64,000 nt of DNA from DATJGS01 sp035494735 (GTDB lineage Bacteria > Eisenbacteria > RBG-16-71-46): contig DATJGS010000037.1 of the NCBI GenBank assembly GCA_035494735.1, positions 248,001-312,000 on the forward strand. The letters run 5' to 3'. The notes beneath the pieces were generated by a model that searched no databases, was not told the DNA's origin, and was given only the letters and a program-made list of their open reading frames with translations. Position 1 is the stretch's first letter, and every line of letters begins with the position of its first letter. Position numbers and translations under genes: made by a program. Shown piece after piece: positions 41,079 to 50,541 of this stretch.

Positions 41079-42959
41079 ATGCTTCGTCGCTTGCTCGCCA
41101 TCACTGTCGTATCACTGTCGCTCGTCCCGCTCGCTGCATCCGCCAAGGAACGCTCCGAGATCGACGCCAGGTACAAGTGGGATCTGACGGCGCTGTACAA
41201 GAGCGAAGACGCATGGGCCACGGCCAAGGCCGATCTCGAGAAGCGCGTCGCCGGCATGGACAAGTTCCGCGGCCACCTGGGCGGATCCGCCGACAGCCTG
41301 TACCGCGCGCTCGCGTTCGACATGGACCTGCAGAACGACCTGCAGCACCTGGCCGCGTACGCGAGTCAGCTCGGCGACGAGGACGCGCGCATCGCGCGTC
41401 ACGTCGAGATGCGCCACGCCGCGGACCAGCTCGGCGTGAAGCTCGGCGCGGCGACGTCGTTCCTCCGCCCCGAGATCCTCGCCGCCGGCGCGACGAAGAT
41501 CCGCGCGTTCATCGACGCCGACAAGCGCCTCGTCCCCTACCGCCCGTACCTCGAGGACGTGCTGCGCTACGCGCCGCACACGCGCAGCGCGGCCGAGGAG
41601 GAGATCATCGCCCAGGCCGGGCGCATGGCGGGCGGCGGCTACGCGGTGCGCGACATCTTCAACAACGCGGAACTGCCGTGGCCGACGATCGCGCTGTCGA
41701 GCGGCGAGAAGGTGCGCCTGGACGACGCGGCATACACCGAGCAGCGCCAGTCCGCGAACCGCGCGGATCGCGACTCGGTGTTCCAGGCGTTCTGGCGCGC
41801 GCATCGCGAGTTCCAGGGAACGTACGGCGCAGCGCTCGACGCCGGCGTCCAGGCCCACGTGTTCGACAAGGACGTGCATCACTTCAACAGCTGCGTCGAG
41901 GACGCGCTGTTCCGCGACAACATCCCGCCTCGCGTGTACACGCAACTGATCGCCGACGTGAACGCGAACCTGCCGACGCTGCACCGCTACCTGCGCCTGA
42001 TGAAGCGCATGCTCGGCGTGCAGCAGTTGCGCTACGAGGACCTGTACACGCCGGTCATCAAGTCCGTGGACCTGCACTACACGCCGGAGCAGGCCATGGA
42101 CATCGTGCTCGACGCGGTGAAGCCGCTCGGCCAGGCGTACGTCGACACGCTGAGCCACGGCTTTCACTCGGGCTGGATCGACTGGATGCCGACGACCGGC
42201 AAGGCCTCGGGCGCGTACAGCAACGGCGCGTACGGGGTGCACCCGTACCAGCTGCAGAACTTCACCGGCATGTACGACGAAGTCGGCACGCTGGCGCACG
42301 AGTCGGGCCACTCGATGCACACATACCTCGCGAACTCGCACCAGCCGTACGTCACGCACGACTACGCGACGTTCGTGGCCGAAGTCGCGTCCACGCTGAA
42401 CGAGAACCTGCTGTTCCACCGCATGCTCGATCACACGACGGACAAGAACACGCGCCTGTTCCTGCTCGGCCGCTATCTCGACAACCTGCGCGGCACGCTG
42501 TTCCGCCAGACGATGTTCGCGGAGTTCGAGCTGGCCATCCACCAGAAGGCCGAGAAGGGCGAGGCGCTGACCGGCGAGAACCTGTCGAAGCTGTACCTCG
42601 ACATCGTGCGCAAGTACTACGGACACGCCAAAGGCGTGTGCCTCGTGGATTCGTTGTACGGCGTCGAGTGGGCGTACATCCCACACTTCTATTACAACTT
42701 TTACGTGTACCAGTACTCGACGAGCATCGTGGCCTCGACCGCGCTGGCCGGCGGCATCCGCGCCGAGCGCGCCGCGGGCGGCGGCACCGCGAAGCGCGAC
42801 GCGTACCTGCACATGCTGGAGTCGGGCTCGTCCAAGTACCCGGTCGATCTCCTGAAGGGCGCGGGCGTCGACATGACGACCTCGGCTCCGTTCCAGGCCG
42901 CGATCAAGGAGATGAACGGGGTGATGGACGAGATGGAGAAGCTGCTCGCGAAGCCGTAG
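41079..42959 (+). CDS. pepF: Exported oligoendopeptidase F
   Basis: 626 residues, the usual length plus a signal peptide (LLAITVVSLSLVPLAASA). The M3B zinc site is HESGH (407-411; LAHESGHSMHTYLA) with the third ligand Glu in the following ~25 residues (FVAEVASTLNENLL). The enzyme cuts short peptides of about 5-20 residues. Unlike classical cytoplasmic PepF it should act in the periplasm. AAAGGA lies 8 nt before the ATG, and a terminator hairpin follows the gene. Confidence 0.95.
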   Translation: MLRRLLAITVVSLSLVPLAASAKERSEIDARYKWDLTALYKSEDAWATAKADLEKRVAGMDKFRGHLGGSADSLYRALAFDMDLQNDLQHLAAYASQLGDEDARIARHVEMRHAADQLGVKLGAATSFLRPEILAAGATKIRAFIDADKRLVPYRPYLEDVLRYAPHTRSAAEEEIIAQAGRMAGGGYAVRDIFNNAELPWPTIALSSGEKVRLDDAAYTEQRQSANRADRDSVFQAFWRAHREFQGTYGAALDAGVQAHVFDKDVHHFNSCVEDALFRDNIPPRVYTQLIADVNANLPTLHRYLRLMKRMLGVQQLRYEDLYTPVIKSVDLHYTPEQAMDIVLDAVKPLGQAYVDTLSHGFHSGWIDWMPTTGKASGAYSNGAYGVHPYQLQNFTGMYDEVGTLAHESGHSMHTYLANSHQPYVTHDYATFVAEVASTLNENLLFHRMLDHTTDKNTRLFLLGRYLDNLRGTLFRQTMFAEFELAIHQKAEKGEALTGENLSKLYLDIVRKYYGHAKGVCLVDSLYGVEWAYIPHFYYNFYVYQYSTSIVASTALAGGIRAERAAGGGTAKRDAYLHMLESGSSKYPVDLLKGAGVDMTTSAPFQAAIKEMNGVMDEMEKLLAKP

Positions 42960-42979
42960 CGGCGTGGCGTGAACGCGAA

Positions 42980-43028
42980 CGGCCGGACGCTGCGGTGCGA
43001 GACCGCGATCGTCCGGCCGCTTTCGTTG
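42980..43028 (+). terminator. Intrinsic terminator of pepF
   Basis: A perfect 10-bp stem (CGGCCGGACG / CGTCCGGCCG) with an inner GCGGT/ACCGC stem is followed by CTTTCGTT. Confidence 0.75.
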
Positions 43029-43068
43029 TGGGGCGACGCGGCGCGCGCGGGCGCGCGCCCGCCCATCG

Positions 43069-44946
43069 CTACAGCAAATCCTTCAGCACGACCTTCACCG
43101 ACTTCTGCTTGCCGTCGCGCGACACGACGACCGGCACCTTCGTGCCGGCGTCGCCATGTTCGAGCAGATCCGCGATCTGATCGGGGTCGTACGTTCCGGC
43201 CGGCTTGCCATTCAATTCGACCAGCTCGTCGCCTTCCTTGATTCCGGCCTTCTCGGCCGGCGAGCCCTTCAGCACCTGCATGGCGCGCACGACGCCGCCG
43301 GACTTCGCGAACTGGACTCCGGCGCGAGAGAACTCGTAGGGAGTCGCGAACTTCTTCCCCGGCTCCAGGTACAGCGTGTGCCGGTCGTAATCGATCGTGA
43401 GCTTGAAGCGCTCCATCAGACCGTTTCCGGCGTTGCCGGCGTAGTCTTCGCTGGCGAGCGCGCCGGACGTCGCGCCCGACAGCGTGACGAGCGGCTTGGC
43501 CCAAGAGAACTCGCCGATCGCGAGCTTGTGCATGCGCACGAGCTTGCTCGAGAACATGCCGCCGAAGCCGCCGCCCATCACGTCGATGCCCTTGTCCGTG
43601 CTCTTGTCGAGCGCGTGCTTTCTGACGAACGGTCCGTGCAGGTCGAGCGTCGAGCTGCTGCCGACGTCGAGCCGGCACACGCCGCTCAGGCTGTCGTCGA
43701 CCGTCATCAGGATCGCTGGCACCGTGCCCGCCATTTCGAACGTCATCGACTTGCCCGGGCCCGTGTAGTGGAACGTCTTCGGGTCGTACAGCGCGAGCAC
43801 GTGACCGTCGTAGTCGATCTCGTCCACGAACTGGCTGATGAAGTTGTAGCCGATGACGCCGGCGCAATCGCGCCAGAAGAACGGCGCCAGGAACGGATTC
43901 ACCGACAGCACCGCGACCTTGTGGTCCTTGAGCTCGACACCGTCGCCGTCGTCGGAGACGACGCGCAGCGACTGGAGATGAGCGAACGACGCGCTGCCCG
44001 CGGAGCCGGCGCCGGTGGCCTGCATGGCGCCCTCGGTCTTGAGCCCGATGCTCGCCGCGTACGCGCTGTCGATGACGCTGATGCTGGCCCCCGTGTCGAA
44101 CAGGAAGTCCGCGGGCGGCCCGCCGTTCACCGACGCGCGCAGCCACACGTGACGCCCGCGGTACGCGAACGGCAGGTGCGCGACGCCGGGCTGCTTCAAG
44201 TACGTCACGGCCGCGTCCTGCGCCGCGGGCACCGCGAAGCGCATCGGGTCGACGGGCACGTTCACCCACACCGAGTCGAGATCCACGGTGAGCGTATTCG
44301 CCGGCATGCCGGCGATGCTCGTCGTGGTGTGGAACGGCATCTGCAACCCCTCGACGGCGCGATAGTCGGCGAACGTCGTGATCACGAGATTCTGGTCGTT
44401 GTGGCTCGTGCTGCGGCGCGGCAACCAGGTCTTGGGATCCAGCTCGTAGCGGCGCGACGGGCCGACCGGCGGCGTGATCTCGAGGTCGTGGTGCTCGCCC
44501 GTCGAGTCCTTCACGGTGCCGAAGTCCTTCACGTCGCCGCCGCCCTGATCGGGCTCGAGGAAGCGCTCGTTCTCGAACCACGCGTCGGCGCGCGCGCGAT
44601 CGAGCTCCTTGCCGTCCAGCACCTGCAGCTTGCCGCCCGGATCCGTGCGCCACGCGGTCGTGCCGTCGAAACCCACCTTCAGATTGAACGGCCCGAGCGC
44701 CGTCAGGCCGCCGTTCTTGTCGGGCGACTGCGACCACGTCTCGAGCTGCCCCTTGAATCCGAACGCGCTCATCGACGCCTTGATGTGCGTGCTCGTCACC
44801 GCCGTCACCCGCGCGCGGCCGCCCATCGCGGCGACGTAGCGATCGAGCGTGGCCTGCGCGGCGGGCGTGATCGTGGCGCGGGCCGGAGGCGCGAACGCAA
44901 GGAGGACAACGAGCGCGGCGAGCGTGCGGCGTGTGGAGCGAATCAT
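43069..44946 (-). CDS. Secreted retropepsin-like aspartyl protease with PDZ domain
   Basis: 625 residues with a signal peptide (LAALVVLLAFAPPARA). Residues about 25-250 resemble an outer-membrane-lipoprotein-carrier-like beta domain that holds hydrophobic peptides. A pepsin-like half follows with catalytic Asp284 in FLFDTGASISVID, and a second similar region (CRLDVGSSSTLDLHG) that lacks a clean DTG, so it may act as a dimer. The C-terminal PDZ domain (about 540-625; QVLKGSPAEKAGIKEGDELVELNG) probably recognises exposed C-termini. It looks like a periplasmic quality-control protease. AGGAGA precedes the ATG. Confidence 0.85.
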   Translation of the reverse strand: MIRSTRRTLAALVVLLAFAPPARATITPAAQATLDRYVAAMGGRARVTAVTSTHIKASMSAFGFKGQLETWSQSPDKNGGLTALGPFNLKVGFDGTTAWRTDPGGKLQVLDGKELDRARADAWFENERFLEPDQGGGDVKDFGTVKDSTGEHHDLEITPPVGPSRRYELDPKTWLPRRSTSHNDQNLVITTFADYRAVEGLQMPFHTTTSIAGMPANTLTVDLDSVWVNVPVDPMRFAVPAAQDAAVTYLKQPGVAHLPFAYRGRHVWLRASVNGGPPADFLFDTGASISVIDSAYAASIGLKTEGAMQATGAGSAGSASFAHLQSLRVVSDDGDGVELKDHKVAVLSVNPFLAPFFWRDCAGVIGYNFISQFVDEIDYDGHVLALYDPKTFHYTGPGKSMTFEMAGTVPAILMTVDDSLSGVCRLDVGSSSTLDLHGPFVRKHALDKSTDKGIDVMGGGFGGMFSSKLVRMHKLAIGEFSWAKPLVTLSGATSGALASEDYAGNAGNGLMERFKLTIDYDRHTLYLEPGKKFATPYEFSRAGVQFAKSGGVVRAMQVLKGSPAEKAGIKEGDELVELNGKPAGTYDPDQIADLLEHGDAGTKVPVVVSRDGKQKSVKVVLKDLL

Positions 44947-45023
44947 GGGGGTCTCCTGCGGGCGTGAACGGCGAACGGACGAGGCGCGGCACAGAATAGC
45001 CCAGCGCCGACGCGCGCGGCGAT

Positions 45024-45053
45024 TTGCTTCGGCCGCGTCCGTCCGCCTATTCT
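45024..45053 (+). promoter_or_regulatory. Promoter of the beta-barrel protein gene
   Basis: TTGCTT (45024-45029) and TATTCT (45048-45053) are 18 bp apart in the divergent region between the protease and the barrel gene. A TATTCT box also occurs on the minus strand at 44998-44993 for the protease. Confidence 0.5.
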
Positions 45054-45099
45054 GCGCGTCCGCCGTTCGCTCCCCGTCCGGCCTTGGGAGGACATCGAT

Positions 45100-45594
45100 A
45101 TGAGACTCGGAAAGATGCTACCGGCCCTCGTACTGGCGCTGGTGATTCCGGTCGCGGCGCAGGCTGCGGAAGGGGCGGTCGTGGGTGGCTTCGGACCGCG
45201 TGTGGGCTTCAGCAGCAATCCGGACCAGTTGGTGCTCGGCGGTCAGGCCCTGATCGGCGGCATCGCGCCGGACGTGACGTTCGACCCGAACATCGAGCTG
45301 GGCGTCGGCGACAACGTCACGACCGTTCAGTTCAATTTCGATTTCAAGTATCACCTGCTGCTGCAGGGAACCCCGTGGCGTCCGTACATGGGCGCCGGAA
45401 TCGGACTCGCGTTCTTCCAGATCGACAATCCGGCCCCGTTCCGCGACAACTCCGACACGGAGGTCGGCGGAAACTTCATCCTCGGCGCCGGTGTGCCGAC
45501 CGCGTCGGGCAGCCGGTTCTTCGCCGAACTGCGCGCCGGCATCGGCAACCTCCCCGACTTGAAGCTCGTCGCGGGGTGGAATTTCAAGATGTAA
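45100..45594 (+). CDS. Small outer-membrane beta-barrel protein
   Basis: 164 residues. The signal peptide ends at VAAQA. The mature part shows about eight amphipathic strands with aromatic girdles (TVQFNFDFKYHLLL, WRPYMGAGIGLAFF, FFAELRAGIG) and ends KLVAGWNFKM, close to the outer-membrane C-terminal signature. It resembles OmpA- or OmpW-like barrels; no ligand can be proposed. GGGAGG lies about 8 nt before the ATG, and a strong terminator follows. Confidence 0.8.
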   Translation: MRLGKMLPALVLALVIPVAAQAAEGAVVGGFGPRVGFSSNPDQLVLGGQALIGGIAPDVTFDPNIELGVGDNVTTVQFNFDFKYHLLLQGTPWRPYMGAGIGLAFFQIDNPAPFRDNSDTEVGGNFILGAGVPTASGSRFFAELRAGIGNLPDLKLVAGWNFKM

Positions 45595-45615
45595 GCGTTC
45601 GAGAGGCTTCCTCAG

Positions 45616-45658
45616 ACGCCCCGGGTCGCGTGAATGCGGCTCGGGGCGTTTGGTTTTT
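45616..45658 (+). terminator. Intrinsic terminator of the beta-barrel gene
   Basis: An 8-bp stem (ACGCCCCG / CGGGGCGT) with an 18-nt loop is followed by TTGGTTTTT, the best T tract in the window. Confidence 0.8.
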
Positions 45659-45671
45659 CGTCACGAGCGGT

Positions 45672-45797
45672 GGTGGGGGCGGGGAATCGGAAGGCGTGGA
45701 GGACGCGCCGGGACCCGTCGCCCCTTCCACACAACCCCACCTCCCCGTGGCTCCAGCCCAACGCGCCCTCCACGCCTTCCGATTCCCCGCCCCCACC
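45672..45797. repeat. Large inverted repeat, 36-bp arms
   Basis: The left arm (45672-45707) and right arm (45762-45797) are inverted copies of each other with 35 of 36 positions matching; the loop is 54 nt. The core reads GGGGAATCGGAAGGCGTGGA. It lies between a plus-strand terminator and the 3' end of dsbD (stop 45814), about 17 nt away, and would form a very stable hairpin in RNA from either strand. I saw no second copy in this window. It may be a bidirectional terminator or a REP/MITE-like mobile repeat. Confidence 0.85.
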
Positions 45798-45813
45798 CAC
45801 TATTGGGTGCGCC

Positions 45814-47778
45814 TCACCGAGCCGTCGCGAGCCTCACGATGAACTGGTCGGGCGGGAGGAAGCCCTCGACACGCGCATCGCGAACCTCGCCCACCCCGGG
45901 TCTCACGAAAACCACTGTGGGGACGCCGGTGATCTGGTATTCGCGGCGCCAGGCTTCGGATTCGGGGGAGTCGTAGCGGGTGAGGTCGACTTTGAAGGCG
46001 CGGAAGCCCTTCACGGCGTCCTTCACCTTGGGGTGCGTGAACGTCATGCGTTCGAGTTCGTGGCAGGGCTGGCACCAGTCCGCGGAGAAATCGATCATCA
46101 CGGGTTGGTCGCCATGCAGCGCGGCGCCGAGTGCGGCGCGCGTGCCGGCTTCGAACGTGACGCCGCTCGCCGGCGTCAGCGCGATGAGCGCCGCGCCGGC
46201 CATGACACCGGCCGCGCCGGTGATCCACTTGAGCAGGCGGAATCCGCGGCGGTTCGACGCGCTCCGCTCGAGGAAGCCGAGATACAGACCGCCGAGGATC
46301 AGCGCGGCGGGCATGACCCACGGCGCGAGCCGCGGCGCGAGCGCGAGCAGCGCGTAGTTGAGCCCGACGGCCGCGAGGATCACGCCGAACACCTTCTTCA
46401 CCCACACCATCCATTCGCCCGAGCGCGGCAGCGCCGACAGCAGGTTCGAGAACGTGGCGAGCAGGAGGTACGGGAAGCCGAGGCCGAGCGCGAGCGTGAA
46501 GAACGTGCGCATGCCGAACCACGCGTCGCCGCGCGCCGCGACGACCGCGAGCAGCGCGACGATCGGCGGCCCGATGCACGGCGCGGCGAACACGCCGACC
46601 ACGAGCCCCGACGCGAACACGCCGATCGCGCTCGTCGCGCCCGTGCCGCCGATGCGCGTGAGGAGCGCGGCCGGAGGCTGCAGCTCGTAGAGTCCGAACA
46701 TCGAGAGCGACAGCGCGACGAGCAACGCGCCGATGCCCACGAGCACGAGCGGGCTCTGCAGGAATCCACCGAACAGGCCGCCGGTCAGCGCGGCGACGAC
46801 GCCGAGCGTCGTGTACATGGCGGCCATGCCGAGCACGTAGAGCAGCGCCGAGCCCACGACCTGCGCGGGCGGCGCGGCGCGGCGCGCGCCGAAGATCGAC
46901 ACGGTCACGCCGATCATCGGGTACACGCACGGCGTAAGATTGAGCGCGAGGCCGATGAAGAACAGCGTGAGGTACGCGCCCCAGCCGCCGCGGTTCAGCA
47001 GGTCGGCGAGCGGGCCGCCGGCGAGCGCCGCGCCTCCGCCCTTGGGCGGCGCGGTCGCGAAGTCCTGCGTGCCCTGGAGCCGCGGCGCGCCGGGGGTGGC
47101 GTTCGACTCGCTGCCGGGACTCGCGCCCGCGGGCGGCGCCGTAGACGACGAGGCCGCCGGATTCACTTCGACCGGCACCTCGAACGTCGCGTTGGCCGGC
47201 GGCAGGCACAGCTGATCGTTGCACGCCTGGAAGCGCACCGTGCCGCTCAGCACGTACGCGCCGGGTTTCGCCAACGCGCTCGCGCTGATCGGCACCTGCA
47301 CGACGGTCTCGCCGTCGAACACGAGCAGCGGCTGATCGCTGAACGACAACTTCTCGATGCGCGGCTTGGGATAGAGCGCCTTGGCCGCGCCGAGCGCGCC
47401 CTGGCCGGCGACGCTCACCTCCGTCGCGATCGAGTTCTCGTCCGTCGCCGGGTTCGCGTTCACGTGCCAGCCCTTGAGCACCGCGAGCGTCACTTGCGCG
47501 TTCGCGTGGCCGCCCGGCGCGAGGACGAGCTTGTCGGCGGAAGGCTTGAGCAGCTCGCTCGCCGGCGGGATCGCCGCGCCTTGAGCGTTCGCCGGCGTGG
47601 CGCCCAGCGTGGCCAGGTCCCACGTGGAGTGCGCGGCGCCCGTCGCCGCGACACGAGACACGGGCGCGAGCCACGCGGCGACCGACCAGGCGGCCACGGT
47701 CATCACGAGCACCGCGCGGCGCGCGACGGATTCGCGCGAGAAGCCGCGCGGCGACACTCCTTCGTTCATGCGATCCAT
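45814..47778 (-). CDS. dsbD: Thiol:disulfide interchange protein DsbD
   Basis: 654 residues. A signal or anchor segment is followed by the periplasmic alpha domain with its Cys pair (ACNDQLCLPPANATF), eight or nine membrane helices of the CcdA-like core (including NLTPCVYPMIGV and AAPCIGPPIV with their Cys residues), and a C-terminal thioredoxin domain with CQPC (DFSADWCQPCHEL). It moves electrons from cytoplasmic thioredoxin to periplasmic proteins. ATG 47778 is preferred over Met at 47769 because AGAGGA lies at the right distance. It starts 10 nt after the DUF255 gene and is probably cotranscribed with it. Confidence 0.93.
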   Translation of the reverse strand: MDRMNEGVSPRGFSRESVARRAVLVMTVAAWSVAAWLAPVSRVAATGAAHSTWDLATLGATPANAQGAAIPPASELLKPSADKLVLAPGGHANAQVTLAVLKGWHVNANPATDENSIATEVSVAGQGALGAAKALYPKPRIEKLSFSDQPLLVFDGETVVQVPISASALAKPGAYVLSGTVRFQACNDQLCLPPANATFEVPVEVNPAASSSTAPPAGASPGSESNATPGAPRLQGTQDFATAPPKGGGAALAGGPLADLLNRGGWGAYLTLFFIGLALNLTPCVYPMIGVTVSIFGARRAAPPAQVVGSALLYVLGMAAMYTTLGVVAALTGGLFGGFLQSPLVLVGIGALLVALSLSMFGLYELQPPAALLTRIGGTGATSAIGVFASGLVVGVFAAPCIGPPIVALLAVVAARGDAWFGMRTFFTLALGLGFPYLLLATFSNLLSALPRSGEWMVWVKKVFGVILAAVGLNYALLALAPRLAPWVMPAALILGGLYLGFLERSASNRRGFRLLKWITGAAGVMAGAALIALTPASGVTFEAGTRAALGAALHGDQPVMIDFSADWCQPCHELERMTFTHPKVKDAVKGFRAFKVDLTRYDSPESEAWRREYQITGVPTVVFVRPGVGEVRDARVEGFLPPDQFIVRLATAR

Positions 47779-47788
47779 CCGACGTCCT

Positions 47789-49933
47789 CTAGTTGGATTG
47801 TCCGGCCCGCGCGGTTTTCGGGCTCGGATCGTCGAGTTGCGCGGCGAACGCCGCGGGGTCGGTCACGGGCAGGCGACAACTGTAGTCGATGCACACGTAC
47901 GCGGTCGCGCGTCGGTCGCGCGGGACGAGCGCGCTCGTGAACGGCACGAGCGCGGCGAGGCGACGGCCGGCCTCGCCGGGCGGCACGACGAGGAGCACGT
48001 CGTGCGGCAGGAAACGCCGCCGGTGCTCGCGGATCAGCGCGCGCGAGTCGGACGCGGCCGGGTCTCCCGCGACCACGACGTGGCGCGGTGCGGCCTGCTC
48101 CACGTCCATCGCGACCAGCATGCGCGGCATGGCGACGGCGTGCTGGCGCAGGCGACGCGCGTAGTAGTCGAACGTGCGCTTCGCCACGTCGCGCCACGCG
48201 GCGCGATCGAGCAGCGTCGCGAGCTGCTGGACGACGAGCGCCGCGAGCGAATTGCCGGCGATCTCGGCGCCGTCGAAGTCGTCCTTCATGCGTACGGTGA
48301 TCGACGGATCGCCGGGCGGGCTCTCGAAGAACGCGCCGTCTTCCGGATCGAAGAAGCGCTCGATCATGACCGCTGTCAGTCGTTCGGCGCGCTCCAGCCA
48401 CACGGGATCGAACGTCGCCTGATACAGCTCGAGGAATCCGAACGCGAGCGCCGCGTAGTCGTCGAGCTGGCCTGCGCCGGCCGCCTCGCCTTCGCGCCAG
48501 CGGCGCGCCACGCGCGCGCCGTCGTCGTGCACGAGATGCGTCCACACCCACTCCGCGGCGGTCGCCGCGCGCGCGCCCCACTCCGGCTCGTCGAGCGTGC
48601 GCGCGCCCCTCGCCATGGCCGCGATCATGAGCCCGTTCCACGCGGCGATGATCTTGTCGTCGAGGTGCGGGCGCACGCGGCCGCCGCGCGCCGCCAGCAG
48701 CTTCGCGCGGGCGGCATCGAGCCTGAGCTCGACCGCGGCCGCCGGCAGCCCGTGCCGCGCGGCCAGCGCCTTGGCATCGCGCACGCGGTGCAGGATCGAT
48801 GCGCCGTGCTCGAAATTGCCGCCCGCCGTGACGTCGTACGCGTCCGCCACGAGCGCGGCGTCGACCGGGGCGAGCAGCGCCTCGAGCTGCGCCGGCGTCC
48901 ACACGTAGAAACGGCCCTCCTCGCCCTCGCTGTCCGCGTCTTCAGCGGAATGAAACGCCCCGCCCGGCGAAGTCAGATCGCGCGCCACGTAGCGGAAGAT
49001 GCCGCGTGCGGTCTCGGCGAAGTCGCCACGCCCGGCGGCGAGCGACGCGTCGAGAAAGCTCCAGGCCAGTTGCGCCTGGTCGTACAGCATCTTCTCGAAG
49101 TGCGGCACCAGCCACTCGGCGTCCGTCGAATAGCGATGGAATCCGCCGCCCAGGTGATCGTGGATGCCGCCGGCCGCCATGTGCTCGAGCTGACGCACGA
49201 CGAGATCCAGCGGCTCGGGGCGCGCCGCGCGATCGCGTGCCCACCAGCGCAGCAGGAAATCCAGATTCACGACCGACGGGAACTTGGGCGAAGCGCCGAA
49301 GCCGCCGTGCGTGTGGTCCGCGCTGCGCGCGAGCGCGGTCGCGCACGACGCGAACAACGGCTCGCGCTCGGCCGGACCGGATTCCGGACGGCGCAGCGTC
49401 TCGAGCGCCTCGATGATGCGCCGGCCGCTCTCTTCGACCTCCGGTCGCTGCGTGCGCCACACCTCGCCGACGCGGCGCGCCACGTCGATCAGTCCGGGGC
49501 GGCCACCGCGCGTGCGCGGCGGGAAGTACGTGCCGCCGAAGAACGGATGCAGCTCGGGCGTGAGGAACGCGTTCAGCGGCCAGCCGCCGCCCATGCCCAT
49601 GGCCTGGAGCGCGGTCATGTACACGCGGTCCACGTCGGGGCGTTCCTCACGGTCGACCTTGATGCACACGAATTCCGCGTTCAGCGCGGCGGCGACTTCG
49701 GCGTCCTCGAACGACTCGCGCTCCATCACGTGGCACCAATGGCACGTCGAGTAGCCGATCGACAGGAACAACGGCCGCGACTCGGCGCGCGCGCGCGCGA
49801 ACGCCTCGTCGCCCCACGGATACCAGTCGACGGGATTGTGCGCGTGCTGCAGGAGGTACGGGCTCTTCTCGCGCGCGAGCCGGTTCGCGGGCGCGCGATC
49901 GGGCGAGTCGGCCTCGGAGGCGGAGGGGCGCAT
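47789..49933 (-). CDS. DUF255 (YyaL/spermatogenesis-associated-20-like) thioredoxin-domain protein
   Basis: 714 residues, the normal family size. The N-terminal thioredoxin-like domain opens with the family signature SPYLLQHAHNPVDWYPWG and has the redox motif CHWCHVM. The rest is an (alpha/alpha)6 barrel like that of glucosamine epimerases (FHSAEDADSEGEEGRFYVWT, LRRHAVAM-like ends). The biochemical role is unknown. The gene is directly followed by dsbD and preceded by a sigma/anti-sigma pair, which suggests a redox or envelope-stress role. ATG 49933 lies 9 nt after a TATACT box, so the transcript may be leaderless. Confidence 0.9.
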   Translation of the reverse strand: MRPSASEADSPDRAPANRLAREKSPYLLQHAHNPVDWYPWGDEAFARARAESRPLFLSIGYSTCHWCHVMERESFEDAEVAAALNAEFVCIKVDREERPDVDRVYMTALQAMGMGGGWPLNAFLTPELHPFFGGTYFPPRTRGGRPGLIDVARRVGEVWRTQRPEVEESGRRIIEALETLRRPESGPAEREPLFASCATALARSADHTHGGFGASPKFPSVVNLDFLLRWWARDRAARPEPLDLVVRQLEHMAAGGIHDHLGGGFHRYSTDAEWLVPHFEKMLYDQAQLAWSFLDASLAAGRGDFAETARGIFRYVARDLTSPGGAFHSAEDADSEGEEGRFYVWTPAQLEALLAPVDAALVADAYDVTAGGNFEHGASILHRVRDAKALAARHGLPAAAVELRLDAARAKLLAARGGRVRPHLDDKIIAAWNGLMIAAMARGARTLDEPEWGARAATAAEWVWTHLVHDDGARVARRWREGEAAGAGQLDDYAALAFGFLELYQATFDPVWLERAERLTAVMIERFFDPEDGAFFESPPGDPSITVRMKDDFDGAEIAGNSLAALVVQQLATLLDRAAWRDVAKRTFDYYARRLRQHAVAMPRMLVAMDVEQAAPRHVVVAGDPAASDSRALIREHRRRFLPHDVLLVVPPGEAGRRLAALVPFTSALVPRDRRATAYVCIDYSCRLPVTDPAAFAAQLDDPSPKTARAGQSN

Positions 49934-49942
49934 GGCCGGCCG

Positions 49943-49948
49943 AGTATA
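49943..49948 (-). promoter_or_regulatory. -10 box (TATACT) before the DUF255 gene
   Basis: TATACT on the minus strand ends 9 nt before the ATG at 49933. No clear -35 is seen at 16-18 bp, so this may be an extra start site inside the sigma operon. Confidence 0.45.
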
Positions 49949-49971
49949 GGGGCCCGACCGCGCCGCGAGTG

Positions 49972-50541
49972 TCAGTGAAGTGTGAGTGTGGCCGCGCCGC
50001 CAGCGCGGACGGGCGCCCGCGCGACCAGCCGCGCGGCCCACAGGTACAGCCACCACGAGGCCCACAGCGCGACCGGGGCCAGCGTCAGCCCGAGGCCGAG
50101 CGCAACGGGCGGCGCCGCGAGCGGCTCGGCGAGGAACGACGGCAACACGGGCACGCGCAGCCAGCTCGAGGCCGCGGCCAGGACCAGCGACACGGAGGCC
50201 CGGCCTCCCAGGATCGCCCACGACAGCGCGGCGGCGGCAACCAGCGACAGCGCGACGCGCGGCTCGGACGCCGCCGCGGCCCACCACGCCATCGGCTCGC
50301 TCGCGCGGGCCTCGGCCAGCGCGCGATCGAGCGCGATGCGCTGCATCACGCGATCGCTGAGCGCCGCCGGCGCACGGACCGGCGCGAGCGCGGACGCCAC
50401 ATCGAACGCCGCTTCCAGCTCGAGCGCCGCCGCGAGCGCCGAGGCGCAACGCCGGCACGACGCCGCGTGGGCGCGCGCCACGTCCGCGCCTTCGCTCGGG
50501 CGGCCGTCGTCCAGCCAGGCGTCGAATTGCGGGCACGTCAT
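49972..50541 (-). CDS. Membrane-bound zinc-finger anti-sigma factor
   Basis: 189 residues. The N-terminal ZAS motif is present (His-x3-Cys-x2-Cys in AHAASCRRCASAL, with an earlier Cys in MTCPQF). Hydrophobic segments at about 95-115 and 135-170 anchor it in the membrane. It should bind the ECF sigma factor encoded immediately upstream and release it on an envelope or oxidative signal. The ATG overlaps the sigma stop (ATGA), the classic sigma/anti-sigma arrangement. Confidence 0.88.
   Translation of the reverse strand: MTCPQFDAWLDDGRPSEGADVARAHAASCRRCASALAAALELEAAFDVASALAPVRAPAALSDRVMQRIALDRALAEARASEPMAWWAAAASEPRVALSLVAAAALSWAILGGRASVSLVLAAASSWLRVPVLPSFLAEPLAAPPVALGLGLTLAPVALWASWWLYLWAARLVARAPVRAGGAATLTLH

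Noticed and set aside
45661..45800. Gly/Glu- and Pro-rich small ORFs over the inverted repeat on both strands
   Set aside because: They are the translated arms of the palindrome, mirror each other and lack start signals.
47597..49978. Long plus-strand frame of nearly 800 codons opposite the DUF255 gene
   Set aside because: It is antisense to a gene with obvious motifs, and its composition (Arg, Glu, His, Ala runs) is typical of shadow frames.
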